This document shows, piece after piece, positions 7,623 through 14,923 of a DNA stretch of 33,655 nt (the first letter of the stretch is position 1; every line of letters starts with the position of its first letter). A model generated the notes under the pieces. That model had not been told where the DNA came from. It made no database searches and was given only the letters and a program-made list of their open reading frames with translations. Origin of the DNA: Nitriliruptorales bacterium (lineage in GTDB: Bacteria > Actinomycetota > Nitriliruptoria > Euzebyales > Egibacteraceae); NCBI GenBank assembly GCA_009379795.1, contig WHTC01000008.1, forward strand, positions 1-33,655, read 5' to 3'. The position numbers and the translations under genes were made by a program.

Positions 7623-9434
7623 ATGAGCGAACCCATCAAACGAACTGAGACGCTCCGCGACCTCGCCCAGCGCTTCTCCGACGACGTCCCGGAGGAGGTC
7701 GCTGACAGCGGCGTGGGCGTCAGCGAGCAGGAAAAGGAACCTGACCCCGCAGGCAGTCTCGAGTTGGAGCCCACAGGGGCGATGCATCCCATCGAGGACA
7801 CCGACGGGCTGGTCGACGCCGAACTGCGGCTGCTGTCTGGGCGCTACCTGCTCCAGGAGCGGGTCGCCAGCGGGGGCATGGCCTCGGTGTGGCGGGCCCG
7901 GGACCAGGTGCTCGCCCGTACCGTCGCGGTCAAGCTGCTCCACGACCACCTGGCGGCCGACGCTGCCTTCCGCGAGCGGTTCCGGCGCGAGGCGATCAGC
8001 GCCGCGAAACTGTCGCATCCCTTCATCGTGGGCATCTTCGACAGCGGGGTGGACGGCGACCAGGTATTCCTGGTCATGGAGTTCGTCGAGGGGGTGACGC
8101 TGCGCGACGTGATCGCCGAGGTGGCGACCCTGCCCCCCGCACATGCAGCCACGATAGGGGAGAAGATCGCGCGGGCCTTGGACTACGCTCACGCGCACGG
8201 ACTGGTGCACCGCGACGTTAAGCCGGCGAACATCCTCATCGGCAATGACGGCAGCGTGAAGGTCGCCGACTTCGGCATCGCCAAGGCTGACCAGGCCGAT
8301 GATCTCACGAAGACCGGCATGGTGCTCGGCACTGCCGCCTACGTCGCCCCGGAGCAGATCCTGGCCCACCCGATCGATGGCAAGGCGGACCAGTACGCCC
8401 TCGGTTGCGTGCTGTTCGAATCGCTGACCGGCCGCCAACCTTTCCGGGCGGACAGTGCGGTGGCGACTGCGGCACAGCGCCTGGAGCGCAAGCCCCCGTC
8501 GGTGCGCTCCTACCGCCCGGACGTGCCCCAGGGCCTGGACCGCGTCGTGGGCCGGGCGATGGCACGCGAGCCCCAGCAGCGCTTCCCCACGGTCGGGCAC
8601 CTGGCCGATGTCCTGGCAGCCTTCTCGGACGAGGAGATCGACCGGACGTCCGCCCTGGTGTCGACCGCGGAGCCCCGGCCGCCCGTGCCGCAGCGGGACT
8701 CCGGCGCGATCGCGCTGGAGAGCCGACCCGCACCACCCCGGCGCCCCGCCCGATGGCGTCCCCCGCCCATCCATGACGACTCCTTCGGGCAAGTCCCGAC
8801 ACCAAGCCGCCAGCGCAACTGGCTTCTCCCGACCCTGGGGCTGCTGGTGTTCGCGATTGGACTGGCCGCCGCGCTGGCGACCGGCGCGCTCGACGGCCGG
8901 TCGCTGCCAACCTTCGGCGAGGAACCCGGGGAGGAGCAGACGGCGGAGCCGCCCGAGTCGGCCGCACCCACCATGCTGGCGCTGGACGCGTCCTCGCTGA
9001 CCTCGTTCGACCCGCAGGGCAACGACCTCGTGGAGAACGAGGCCCGGTTGCCCAACCTGGTGGACAACGACCCCGAGACCGAGTGGACCACCGTCGGGTA
9101 CAACGCGGCCGATTTCGCCGGTCTCAAGTCCGGGGTGGGCTTCTTCGTCGATCTCGGCCAGGTGACGCGCGTGGAAAGCGTAGAATTTGGTATCTCCAGG
9201 CCTGGATTCGACTTCGAACTCCGAGCCGCCGACGACCGGCCGAGCAGCATCGATGACACCCGCTTTATCGCTTCCCAGGAAGGCGCTGGCGAGGAGGGGG
9301 TGACGTGGGGCCCCGGCAGCGACCCGGTCGAGACCCGCTACCTGGTGGTGTGGATCACGGGCAACCTCCCGGCCGACGGGCAGCGGTTCCGTGCCGGTTT
9401 CGACTCGGTGTCCGTCTTCGCCGCCACGGAATGA
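7623..9434 (+). CDS. Transmembrane Ser/Thr protein kinase with extracellular discoidin-like domain
   Basis: This is a PknB-type (Hanks) kinase of 603 residues. A variable acidic N-terminus of about 70 residues is followed by the kinase domain at about 72-335. Catalytic features are intact: glycine loop ASGGMASVW, Lys104 in VAVKLL, His196-Arg197-Asp198 with DVKPAN, and Asp216-Phe-Gly. After a Pro-rich linker comes one membrane segment at about 400-424. An extracellular domain of about 150 residues follows, with features (DNDPETEWTT, GLKSGVGFFVDLG) seen in the C-terminal domain of mycobacterial MviN (Rv3910). In that protein the kinase domain is a pseudokinase fused to the MurJ flippase; here MurJ is absent and the kinase looks active. 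I chose the ATG at 7623 for its GAGG site; an in-frame ATG at 7575 adds 16 residues. sigM follows after 10 nt. Confidence 0.92.
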   Translation: MSEPIKRTETLRDLAQRFSDDVPEEVADSGVGVSEQEKEPDPAGSLELEPTGAMHPIEDTDGLVDAELRLLSGRYLLQERVASGGMASVWRARDQVLARTVAVKLLHDHLAADAAFRERFRREAISAAKLSHPFIVGIFDSGVDGDQVFLVMEFVEGVTLRDVIAEVATLPPAHAATIGEKIARALDYAHAHGLVHRDVKPANILIGNDGSVKVADFGIAKADQADDLTKTGMVLGTAAYVAPEQILAHPIDGKADQYALGCVLFESLTGRQPFRADSAVATAAQRLERKPPSVRSYRPDVPQGLDRVVGRAMAREPQQRFPTVGHLADVLAAFSDEEIDRTSALVSTAEPRPPVPQRDSGAIALESRPAPPRRPARWRPPPIHDDSFGQVPTPSRQRNWLLPTLGLLVFAIGLAAALATGALDGRSLPTFGEEPGEEQTAEPPESAAPTMLALDASSLTSFDPQGNDLVENEARLPNLVDNDPETEWTTVGYNAADFAGLKSGVGFFVDLGQVTRVESVEFGISRPGFDFELRAADDRPSSIDDTRFIASQEGAGEEGVTWGPGSDPVETRYLVVWITGNLPADGQRFRAGFDSVSVFAATE

Positions 9435-9444
9435 GCCGGCAGCA

Positions 9445-10101
9445 GTGAACCGTCCGCCGTGGCCGAGCACCGACGGGCAGCGGCCGTCGGATGAAACGCT
9501 GGTCGCGGCCTACGTGCGGGGTGGGCCGCAGGCCGACGCGGCCTTCGACCTCCTCGTCGAGCGGCATGAGCGTCGTGTCTATGCGATCTGCTTCCGCTAC
9601 TTCGGCAACCCCGCGGATGCCGAGGATGCGGCGCAGGACACCTTCATCACCGTGATGCGTCGCGCGTCGAGCTATCGGGGCGCGGCCAGGTTCTCCACCT
9701 GGCTCTACCGGGTCACGGTCAACGCCTGCAATGACCTCGCGCGCCGGCGAGCGCGGCGACCGAGGGCGGAGGGGGCCGATGTGGACGCCCTGGCCGACCT
9801 GGCCGCGTCCGAGGACCTCCTCGCCGCCCGCGAGCTGTCCCTGGAACTGGAGCGTGCGCTCGCGCAACTCGATCCTGTGACGCGCGACGCGATCGTCTTG
9901 CACGATGTGCACGGGGTGCCCTACGCCGACGTGGGGGCGCGCCTGAACCTGCCGATCGGCACAGTGAAATCGCGGATCCACCGCGGGCACGCCCGCCTGG
10001 CCGCCCTCCTGCGCGACCTGTCCGCTCCCCGGCTCGTCGCTGGCGCCCCCGAGCGTGAGGAACCCTTGCCGCCTTCGGAACCTCCAAGACGCAGAGCATG
10101 A
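9445..10101 (+). CDS. sigM: ECF RNA polymerase sigma factor, SigM-like
   Basis: This alternative sigma factor, 218 residues, should direct RNA polymerase to a stress or envelope regulon. Region 2 is visible with CFRYFGNPADAEDAAQDTF and the promoter-melting FSTWLYRVTVNACND. Region 4 carries the helix-turn-helix GVPYADVGARLNLPIGTVKSRIHRG. Position and partner match Rv3911/SigM. The GTG at 9445 is preferred because it lies just after the kinase stop and leaves a normal ECF N-terminus (SDETLVAAYV); an upstream extension would overlap the kinase gene. The C-terminus runs about 25 residues past region 4, Pro- and Glu-rich. The stop overlaps the anti-sigma gene as ATGA, so the two are made together. 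Confidence 0.93.
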   Translation: MNRPPWPSTDGQRPSDETLVAAYVRGGPQADAAFDLLVERHERRVYAICFRYFGNPADAEDAAQDTFITVMRRASSYRGAARFSTWLYRVTVNACNDLARRRARRPRAEGADVDALADLAASEDLLAARELSLELERALAQLDPVTRDAIVLHDVHGVPYADVGARLNLPIGTVKSRIHRGHARLAALLRDLSAPRLVAGAPEREEPLPPSEPPRRRA

Positions 10102-11111
10102 ACGACCCCCGCGACCCGCGTACCCCGCCCCCCGATGACGGTGAGCTCCTGTCCGCCTGGCTGGCGGGGGACCTCGACGATGCGGAGGTCGAACGGGTCG
10201 AGCGGCGTCTGGTGGCGGAGCCGCAACTCGCGAAGCAACTCGACGCCACCGTGGACCTGCTGGTGGCCCTTGGAAGACTGGATCAGGTCGACCCACCGCC
10301 GGAGTACAGCAGGCGGCTTCGCGCACGGCTGGAGACCGAGCGGCGCGCGCCGCCTCACCCCGCCCGAGTGCCGCTGGGCCTGGCCGGCTCGGCGCGGGTG
10401 CCACTTCAGGCCATCCGCGAGCACCTGCCACGGCGTCCGTTCCCCCGCTGGCCGGCGGTCGCTGCGGTGGCGATGGTGCTGAGCGTGGTCGTCGCGTTGC
10501 CGCTGTTGCGCCCGTCGTCGCCCACCTTCGACGCCGCGCAGCAGGAAGCGGGCGTCGCGGCCGACGACGCAGCACCGTTGGCCCGGCCCCCAGCGGCCGC
10601 GGAGGGACCGCCACCCGTCGTGATCGAGGATCCGGAGGCCGACGGGCCGCGGTCCCTGGCGCAGGACTCCGCGGAGTCCGCTGCCGGCGATGAGGCGGCC
10701 GAGGCGGATCAGGCCGACGAGGCGAGCACCGACGACCTGCGCGAACGCTTCACGAAGGTCCCGGAAGCCATCGAACTGCTCGACCGGCCTCTTGGAGAGG
10801 CGACCACGACCGCAGCCGCCTACGCGGCGGCGATCGACGCGTCGCCCGCGTTCTCCACCGGTGCTGAACCTGCGGCGTGCCTCGATGCCGTCACCGGTGG
10901 CGTGCCCGAGAGTGTTCCCGTGCGCGTGGAGGCGTTCTCCTACCAGGACCGCCCGGCGCTTGCCTACGTCGTGGTGACGGCCTCGGAGGGTGCGGTGGCG
11001 CTCGACCGCATCGAGGTCTGGGTCATGGACCCTGACACCTGCGACCTGGAGGCCGTCGTCGCCGCCTGGCCCGGCACAGCCCCGGGAGCCCATGGAATAG
11101 GCCAAGGCTGA
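10098..11111 (+). CDS. Membrane anti-sigma factor for SigM (RsmA-like)
   Basis: This 337-residue protein sits directly after sigM with a 4-nt overlap and should hold the sigma factor inactive at the membrane. Residues 1-85 form a helical cytoplasmic domain ([25 protein letters not shown]) of the anti-sigma type, but without the HxxxCxxC zinc motif. Residues 117-138 are the single membrane segment. The extracytoplasmic part has a long Ala/Glu/Asp-rich linker and then a compact domain from about 205 to 330. The only two cysteines are in this outer domain (PAACLD and PDTCDL) and could form a disulfide. Redox sensing from outside is a possible inference given the thioredoxin genes downstream, but it is not shown by sequence. 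Confidence 0.83.
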   Translation: MNDPRDPRTPPPDDGELLSAWLAGDLDDAEVERVERRLVAEPQLAKQLDATVDLLVALGRLDQVDPPPEYSRRLRARLETERRAPPHPARVPLGLAGSARVPLQAIREHLPRRPFPRWPAVAAVAMVLSVVVALPLLRPSSPTFDAAQQEAGVAADDAAPLARPPAAAEGPPPVVIEDPEADGPRSLAQDSAESAAGDEAAEADQADEASTDDLRERFTKVPEAIELLDRPLGEATTTAAAYAAAIDASPAFSTGAEPAACLDAVTGGVPESVPVRVEAFSYQDRPALAYVVVTASEGAVALDRIEVWVMDPDTCDLEAVVAAWPGTAPGAHGIGQG

Positions 11112-11154
11112 TGGCGTTAGAAGGAGTGACATCGGTGCCAGGGAGGCGGAATTG

Positions 11155-12153
11155 ATGACCGAGGACGTGCGGGCCACCCGTGAGGTGGCGGGAGGTGAGC
11201 GTGTGCTCCCGGCACCCGAGCAGGTGCGTCAGGTCATCATCATCGGCTCCGGCCCCGCCGGTCTGACCGCGGCGCTGTACACCGCCCGCGCCGACCTACA
11301 CCCCCTGATGATCGAGGGAAGGAGCGCGGGCGGTCAACTGATGCTGACCACCGAGGTGGAGAATTATCCCGGGTTCCCGGAGGGTCGCTTGGGCCCTGAG
11401 CTCATGAACGACATGCGCAAGCAGGCGGAGCGCTTCGGCGCGGAGTACCTGACCGCGGATGTCGACGACGTCGACTTCCGGCATGGGCCTCCATTCGCCG
11501 TGACCGTCGACGACCAGACGTATTGGGCGCGGGCGGTGATCCTGTCGACGGGCGCGAACGCTCGCTGGCTCGGTCTGCCCGGGGAGGAGCGGCTGATCGG
11601 GCGGGGACTGTCCAGTTGCGCGACGTGTGACGGGTTCTTCTTCCGGGACAGGGAAATCGTGGTTGTCGGAGGCGGTGACTCCGCGATGGAGGAAGCCGTT
11701 TTCCTTGCCAAGTTCGCCTCGAAGGTCACCGTCGTCCACCGCCGCAACGAGTTGCGCGCCTCGCGGATCATGCAGGAGCGCGCCTTCAAGAACGACAAGA
11801 TCTCCTTCGCCTTCAGCTCGCGTGTCGTGGAACTGCTGGGCGGCGAGGTCCTTACGGGCGTGATCCTTGAGGACACCATCACCGGCGAGCGCTCCGAGTT
11901 TCCCACCGACGGCTTGTTCGTGGCAATCGGCCACGATCCCGCCACCGGACTGTTCCGCGACCAGCTCGAAGTTGACGCTGACGGCTACATCGCCGTTCGC
12001 GAGCCGAGCACGGCCACGAGCGTCAGCGGGGTCTTCGCCGCCGGCGACGTGGTGGACCGGCACTACCGGCAGGCGGTCACCGCCGCCGGCATGGGGTGCA
12101 AGGCGGCGATCGACGCGGAGCGCTGGCTGGGCGTGGACGCCCACAACTGGTGA
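11155..12153 (+). CDS. trxB: Thioredoxin reductase
   Basis: This FAD- and NADPH-dependent enzyme of 332 residues reduces thioredoxin in the cytoplasm. Visible motifs are the FAD site [12 protein letters not shown] near residues 28-39, the redox-active pair Cys155 and Cys158 in CATCDG, the NADPH site [12 protein letters not shown], and the C-terminal FAD motif [16 protein letters not shown] partial GYIAV strand precedes it as in the family. The start is the ATG at 11155, with GGGAGG eight bases upstream; the preceding TTG codon is less likely. A six-codon frame (11135-11155) ends in a TGATG overlap with this start. trxA follows after 112 nt. The order anti-sigma, trxB, trxA is conserved with Rv3912-Rv3914. 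Confidence 0.97.
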   Translation: MTEDVRATREVAGGERVLPAPEQVRQVIIIGSGPAGLTAALYTARADLHPLMIEGRSAGGQLMLTTEVENYPGFPEGRLGPELMNDMRKQAERFGAEYLTADVDDVDFRHGPPFAVTVDDQTYWARAVILSTGANARWLGLPGEERLIGRGLSSCATCDGFFFRDREIVVVGGGDSAMEEAVFLAKFASKVTVVHRRNELRASRIMQERAFKNDKISFAFSSRVVELLGGEVLTGVILEDTITGERSEFPTDGLFVAIGHDPATGLFRDQLEVDADGYIAVREPSTATSVSGVFAAGDVVDRHYRQAVTAAGMGCKAAIDAERWLGVDAHNW

Positions 12154-12265
12154 GCCTGCCGCCAGGCCGAGACCTCCTCGGTACGCCAACCCGCAGGTGC
12201 GAGGGAATAGCCACGGATGCGGCGCTGTTGCCAACCGTTGACATTGATGAATGGAGGAACGCGAT

Positions 12266-12592
12266 ATGAGCAACGCCAAGGCCGTGACCGACCAGGACTG
12301 GGAGGCCGAGGTCCTCGGATCCGACACTCCCGTCCTCGTCGACTTCTGGGCCGAGTGGTGCGGGCCATGCAGGATCGTGGGGCCGTTGGTCGACGAGATC
12401 GCTCAGGAAAAGGCTGGTGCGCTCAAGGTTGTGAAGCTGAACGTCGATGAGAACCCGGACACCGCGCGCAGGTACGCGGTCATGTCCATCCCCACCCTGA
12501 TGGTCTTCAGCAAGGGTGAGGAACGCAAGCGCATCGTCGGCGCACGCGGGAAGGGCCAACTCCTCGGCGAGGTCGAGCCGCTGCTCGCCTGA
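12266..12592 (+). CDS. trxA: Thioredoxin
   Basis: This small cytoplasmic disulfide reductase of 108 residues is the substrate of the TrxB encoded just upstream. The active site WCGPC places the catalytic cysteines at positions 32 and 35, preceded by the usual VLVDFWAEW strand. The cis-proline segment SIPTLMVF follows, and the protein ends in a normal C-terminal helix. The start is the ATG at 12266, with GGAGGA seven bases upstream; an ATG 15 nt earlier lacks such a site. Two strong hairpins follow the gene and may separate it from cwlM. Confidence 0.97.
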   Translation: MSNAKAVTDQDWEAEVLGSDTPVLVDFWAEWCGPCRIVGPLVDEIAQEKAGALKVVKLNVDENPDTARRYAVMSIPTLMVFSKGEERKRIVGARGKGQLLGEVEPLLA

Positions 12593-12610
12593 CGGCACAG
12601 GGCGCCTGGA

Positions 12611-12648
12611 TCCCGCGAGGCGGGACGAGGTCCGGCAGGGCCTGCCGG
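12611..12648 (+). terminator. Two adjacent GC hairpins after trxA
   Basis: Two perfect stem-loops lie side by side: a 6-bp stem with a 3-nt loop (12611-12625) and a 7-bp stem with a 3-nt loop (12632-12648). No U-tract follows, which is common for actinobacterial terminators. They sit between the trxA stop and the -10 box for cwlM. Confidence 0.5.
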
Positions 12649-12674
12649 CGACCGGGCGAGCCGGCGGGGGTCGG

Positions 12675-12680
12675 TAGACT
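12675..12680 (+). promoter_or_regulatory. -10 box for a leaderless cwlM transcript
   Basis: TAGACT ends eight bases before the GTG start at 12689. The same hexamer serves as the likely -10 of rpmH, of the GNAT pair and of the tRNA-Ile unit in this window. No clear -35 is present. Confidence 0.55.
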
Positions 12681-12688
12681 CCGCCGTC

Positions 12689-13837
12689 GTGACCGACGAC
12701 CTCCGTGCAGCAGGCCAGGACATCCGTGTCGGCGATAAGGGTGACGCCGTCCGTGACGTCCAACTTCGGCTGGCGCGAGCGCACGAGGGCGGATCGCCCG
12801 GACTTCCCGCCGACGGCGTGTTCGGGCCCAGGACCCTGCGCGCCGTCCGCCACTTCCAGCGGACACGCGGTCTGGCCGCCGATGGTGTGGTCGGGACGGA
12901 GACCTGGCGCGCGCTCACCGAGGCCGCGGTCCGGCTCGGCGACCGGCTGCTCTGGCACGCCTCGACGATCATGCGGGGCGACGATGTCCGTGAGCTCCAA
13001 CACCGGTTGAACCGGTTGGGCTTCGACGCCGGGCAGGAGGACGGGCTGTTCGGGTCGCTCGCCCGGGCAGCCGTGGAGGAGTTCCAACGCAACGTCGGGC
13101 TGCCTGTCGACGGGATCGCCGGCCACTCAACCATGGATGCCCTCCGAAGGCTGCACCGCGGCCACCAGTCCGGCGGCCTGGGCGTGCGAGCCCGCCAGCG
13201 GGAGGCGCTCCGGCAACTCGCTGACCAGGGCCTGGTCGGCACCCGCGTCCTGATCGACCCCCGCCGCAGCGCCGGCGACCCAGGATGGAGAGCCCCTGGC
13301 GGCGCCTGGGAAGCGGACGTGACCTGGGAGATCGCCCGCCGCGTCACCGCCCGACTGGCCGCGCGTGGCACCGCCGTACTGCTGTCCCGAGGACCTCGCA
13401 ACACGGTGCCCCCAAGCGTCCGGGGCCGTCAGGCCAACGAGTTGGGCGTGGATCTCGTCGTGAGCATCGGCACCAACGGTCACCGCACGCCGGTGGCGCG
13501 CGGCTCGGCCAGCTACTACTACGGCGTCCCCCCGTTCGTCTCGGAAGGGGGACTCCGGCTGGCCGAACTCATCCAGGAGACGGTCGTGGGTGCCGGCTGG
13601 AGGCCCGACTGCGGCGTCCACCCGATGACCTGGGCGATCCTGCGCGAGACCAGGATGCCGGCCGTCGTGGTCGAGCCGGGCTTCCTGACCTCCCCCGAGG
13701 ATGCCGCCGCGCTCACTGACCCGATCCGGCAGGATGCGCTCGCTGCGGCGATCGCTCGGGGGATTGGGCGCTTCCTGGAGGCGCCGTCCGCGGACAGCGT
13801 CCTGACGTCCGCGGCGGCGGCGCTCCCTCAGCGATGA
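12689..13837 (+). CDS. cwlM: CwlM-like pseudo-N-acetylmuramoyl-L-alanine amidase with two peptidoglycan-binding domains
   Basis: This 382-residue protein has no signal peptide and is probably cytoplasmic. Two PG_binding_1 domains lie at about 10-67 and 92-148, each with the ADGVFGPRT / EDGLFGSLA type repeat. The amidase_3-like fold spans about 185-375. Its zinc site is broken: the usual DPGHGG reads DPRRSAG (Arg192-Arg193), and the usual SIHAN reads SIGTN (Gly261). The acidic positions Glu208 and Glu329 (VEPGF) remain. This pattern matches mycobacterial CwlM (Rv3915), which lacks catalysis and, when phosphorylated by PknB, stimulates MurA and binds FhaA. A regulatory rather than hydrolytic role is therefore likely. 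The GTG start is fixed by the -10 box eight bases upstream. A Ser/Thr kinase is encoded 3 kb upstream on the same strand. Confidence 0.88.
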   Translation: MTDDLRAAGQDIRVGDKGDAVRDVQLRLARAHEGGSPGLPADGVFGPRTLRAVRHFQRTRGLAADGVVGTETWRALTEAAVRLGDRLLWHASTIMRGDDVRELQHRLNRLGFDAGQEDGLFGSLARAAVEEFQRNVGLPVDGIAGHSTMDALRRLHRGHQSGGLGVRARQREALRQLADQGLVGTRVLIDPRRSAGDPGWRAPGGAWEADVTWEIARRVTARLAARGTAVLLSRGPRNTVPPSVRGRQANELGVDLVVSIGTNGHRTPVARGSASYYYGVPPFVSEGGLRLAELIQETVVGAGWRPDCGVHPMTWAILRETRMPAVVVEPGFLTSPEDAAALTDPIRQDALAAAIARGIGRFLEAPSADSVLTSAAAALPQR

Positions 13838-13902
13838 GCGATTCAGGTGAGCGGCGTGCGCTTCAGCGACGCGAAACTCACTGGTCATCGCGCGGACGCG
13901 AG

Positions 13903-14601
13903 TCAGGCTCCCAGGGACCGCGTGGAGAGCGGTCGGGTCATGGCTGGACGCACCGGGGCTGGTGCAGGGGCCTGCTCGCGCCGGCCGAGCGCGCTGATGA
14001 CCCCCTCCAGGGCGTGCCCGACGGACTCCTGCCAGCGCACGGTCTGCCGCAGATCCAGGCGGAGCAGTGGGAACGCGTGGTGCTCCTGCCGGACCGTGAA
14101 GCCGGCACGGAGCAGGAATCCTTCCGGTAGCACGCAACGAGCCTCGCAGGGGGCGCCCGACGCCTCTTCCGCGGCTGAAGCACGGTCGCCGTAGCACTCC
14201 AGCGCCCGGACTCCGTGGCGATGGACGTCGCGCAGGACACTCTGCAACAGGATGGTCGCCAGCCCCCCGCTCCGATAGGCCTGGTCTACCCAGAGCGTGG
14301 CCAGCAGCAGGGCGTCCTCGGAGACGCTGGGCCCGAGGCGACGGGCGCGCGGAAAGTGCGCGCTCGGACCGAACCAGGCGTACCCGACCAGATGGTCGTC
14401 GAGGTAGATCGCTTTGCCGGGAGTGCCCCATTCCAGCTGGGTCGCCTGCCACCAGGCTTCCTTGGCCACCGTCGCGCGGTCCTGATCGCGGCTGTTGCCG
14501 CCTCGTTCACCGTCCAGGGACTCCCAGAACAGGCAGGACCGGCAGGGGAACGGGAGGTCGTGAAGCCCCGCGATGGTCAGGTCATGGACACGTCGGGACA
14601 C
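13903..14601 (-). CDS. GNAT-fold acetyltransferase-like protein (Rv3916c-type)
   Basis: This 232-residue protein occupies the same place as Rv3916c beside parB in mycobacteria. The N-terminal LPFPCRSCLFWE motif, with two cysteines, is characteristic of that family. A GNAT-like core follows, with AIYLDDHLVGYAWFG and ATLWVDQAYRSGGLATILLQ, where a helix after a beta strand resembles the acetyl-CoA pyrophosphate loop. The C-terminal 35 residues are Pro/Arg/Ala-rich. Substrate and activity are unknown. The GTG start is uncertain; no clear ribosome site is seen, but the upstream small gene ends only six bases before it, so coupling could suffice. It is convergent with cwlM. Confidence 0.8.
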   Translation of the reverse strand: MSRRVHDLTIAGLHDLPFPCRSCLFWESLDGERGGNSRDQDRATVAKEAWWQATQLEWGTPGKAIYLDDHLVGYAWFGPSAHFPRARRLGPSVSEDALLLATLWVDQAYRSGGLATILLQSVLRDVHRHGVRALECYGDRASAAEEASGAPCEARCVLPEGFLLRAGFTVRQEHHAFPLLRLDLRQTVRWQESVGHALEGVISALGRREQAPAPAPVRPAMTRPLSTRSLGA

Positions 14602-14607
14602 AGCGCA

Positions 14608-14832
14608 TCAGGAGCGGGTCTCGGGGGCGGGGACGGGCGGCGGGGACGGGCGGCGGGCGGCTCCGGGTCGCTCGCGCCGGGTCAGCAGGACCGTGAGAAC
14701 ACCAGTGGCGGCCCCGATCAGCAGTCCAAGAACGGCGCGGGTGAACGGCCCGGGACCGGGATCGACGATGTCGTGGTGGACGGCGATGTCGCGAGCGGAC
14801 TGGACGCCGGGAGGGACGGGAGTGGTCTCCAC
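14608..14832 (-). CDS. Small single-pass membrane protein
   Basis: I do not recognise a family. The 74-residue product has an acidic and proline-containing N-terminus, one hydrophobic segment at about residues 31-51 (AVLGLLIGAATGVLTVLL), then a basic Arg/Pro-rich tail. By the positive-inside rule the tail should be cytoplasmic. The gene looks real: a GGAGGAG site lies seven bases before the GTG start, a TAGACT -10 box lies a further 36 bases upstream, and the reading frame ends six bases before the GNAT-like gene. The two genes probably form one operon. Confidence 0.65.
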   Translation of the reverse strand: METTPVPPGVQSARDIAVHHDIVDPGPGPFTRAVLGLLIGAATGVLTVLLTRRERPGAARRPSPPPVPAPETRS

Positions 14833-14868
14833 AGATAGGCTCCTCCATGGCTGCAGCGTGCCTCACGG

Positions 14869-14874
14869 AGTCTA
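14869..14874 (-). promoter_or_regulatory. -10 box for the small membrane protein / GNAT operon
   Basis: TAGACT on the minus strand (14874 to 14869) would give a 5' leader of about 30 nt carrying the GGAGGAG site. It faces away from the + strand -10 box at 14911, only 36 bp apart. Confidence 0.5.
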
Positions 14875-14910
14875 GCTTCGGGTGACCACCGTGGTTGGGC
14901 GAACCGGGTG

Positions 14911-14916
14911 TAGGCT
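14911..14916 (+). promoter_or_regulatory. -10 box for a leaderless aminotransferase transcript
   Basis: TAGGCT ends seven bases before the GTG at 14924. It is divergent from the promoter at 14869-14874. Confidence 0.5.
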
Positions 14917-14923
14917 GCAGCGC

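Noticed and set aside
7116-9470. 784-codon antisense reading frame across the kinase gene
   Set aside because: GC-rich coding DNA often leaves long open frames on the other strand. The kinase on the + strand has complete family motifs; the antisense product has none.
12238-12243. TTGACA before trxA as a -35 box
   Set aside because: A -10 at normal spacing would fall at the trxA start codon, downstream of its ribosome site.
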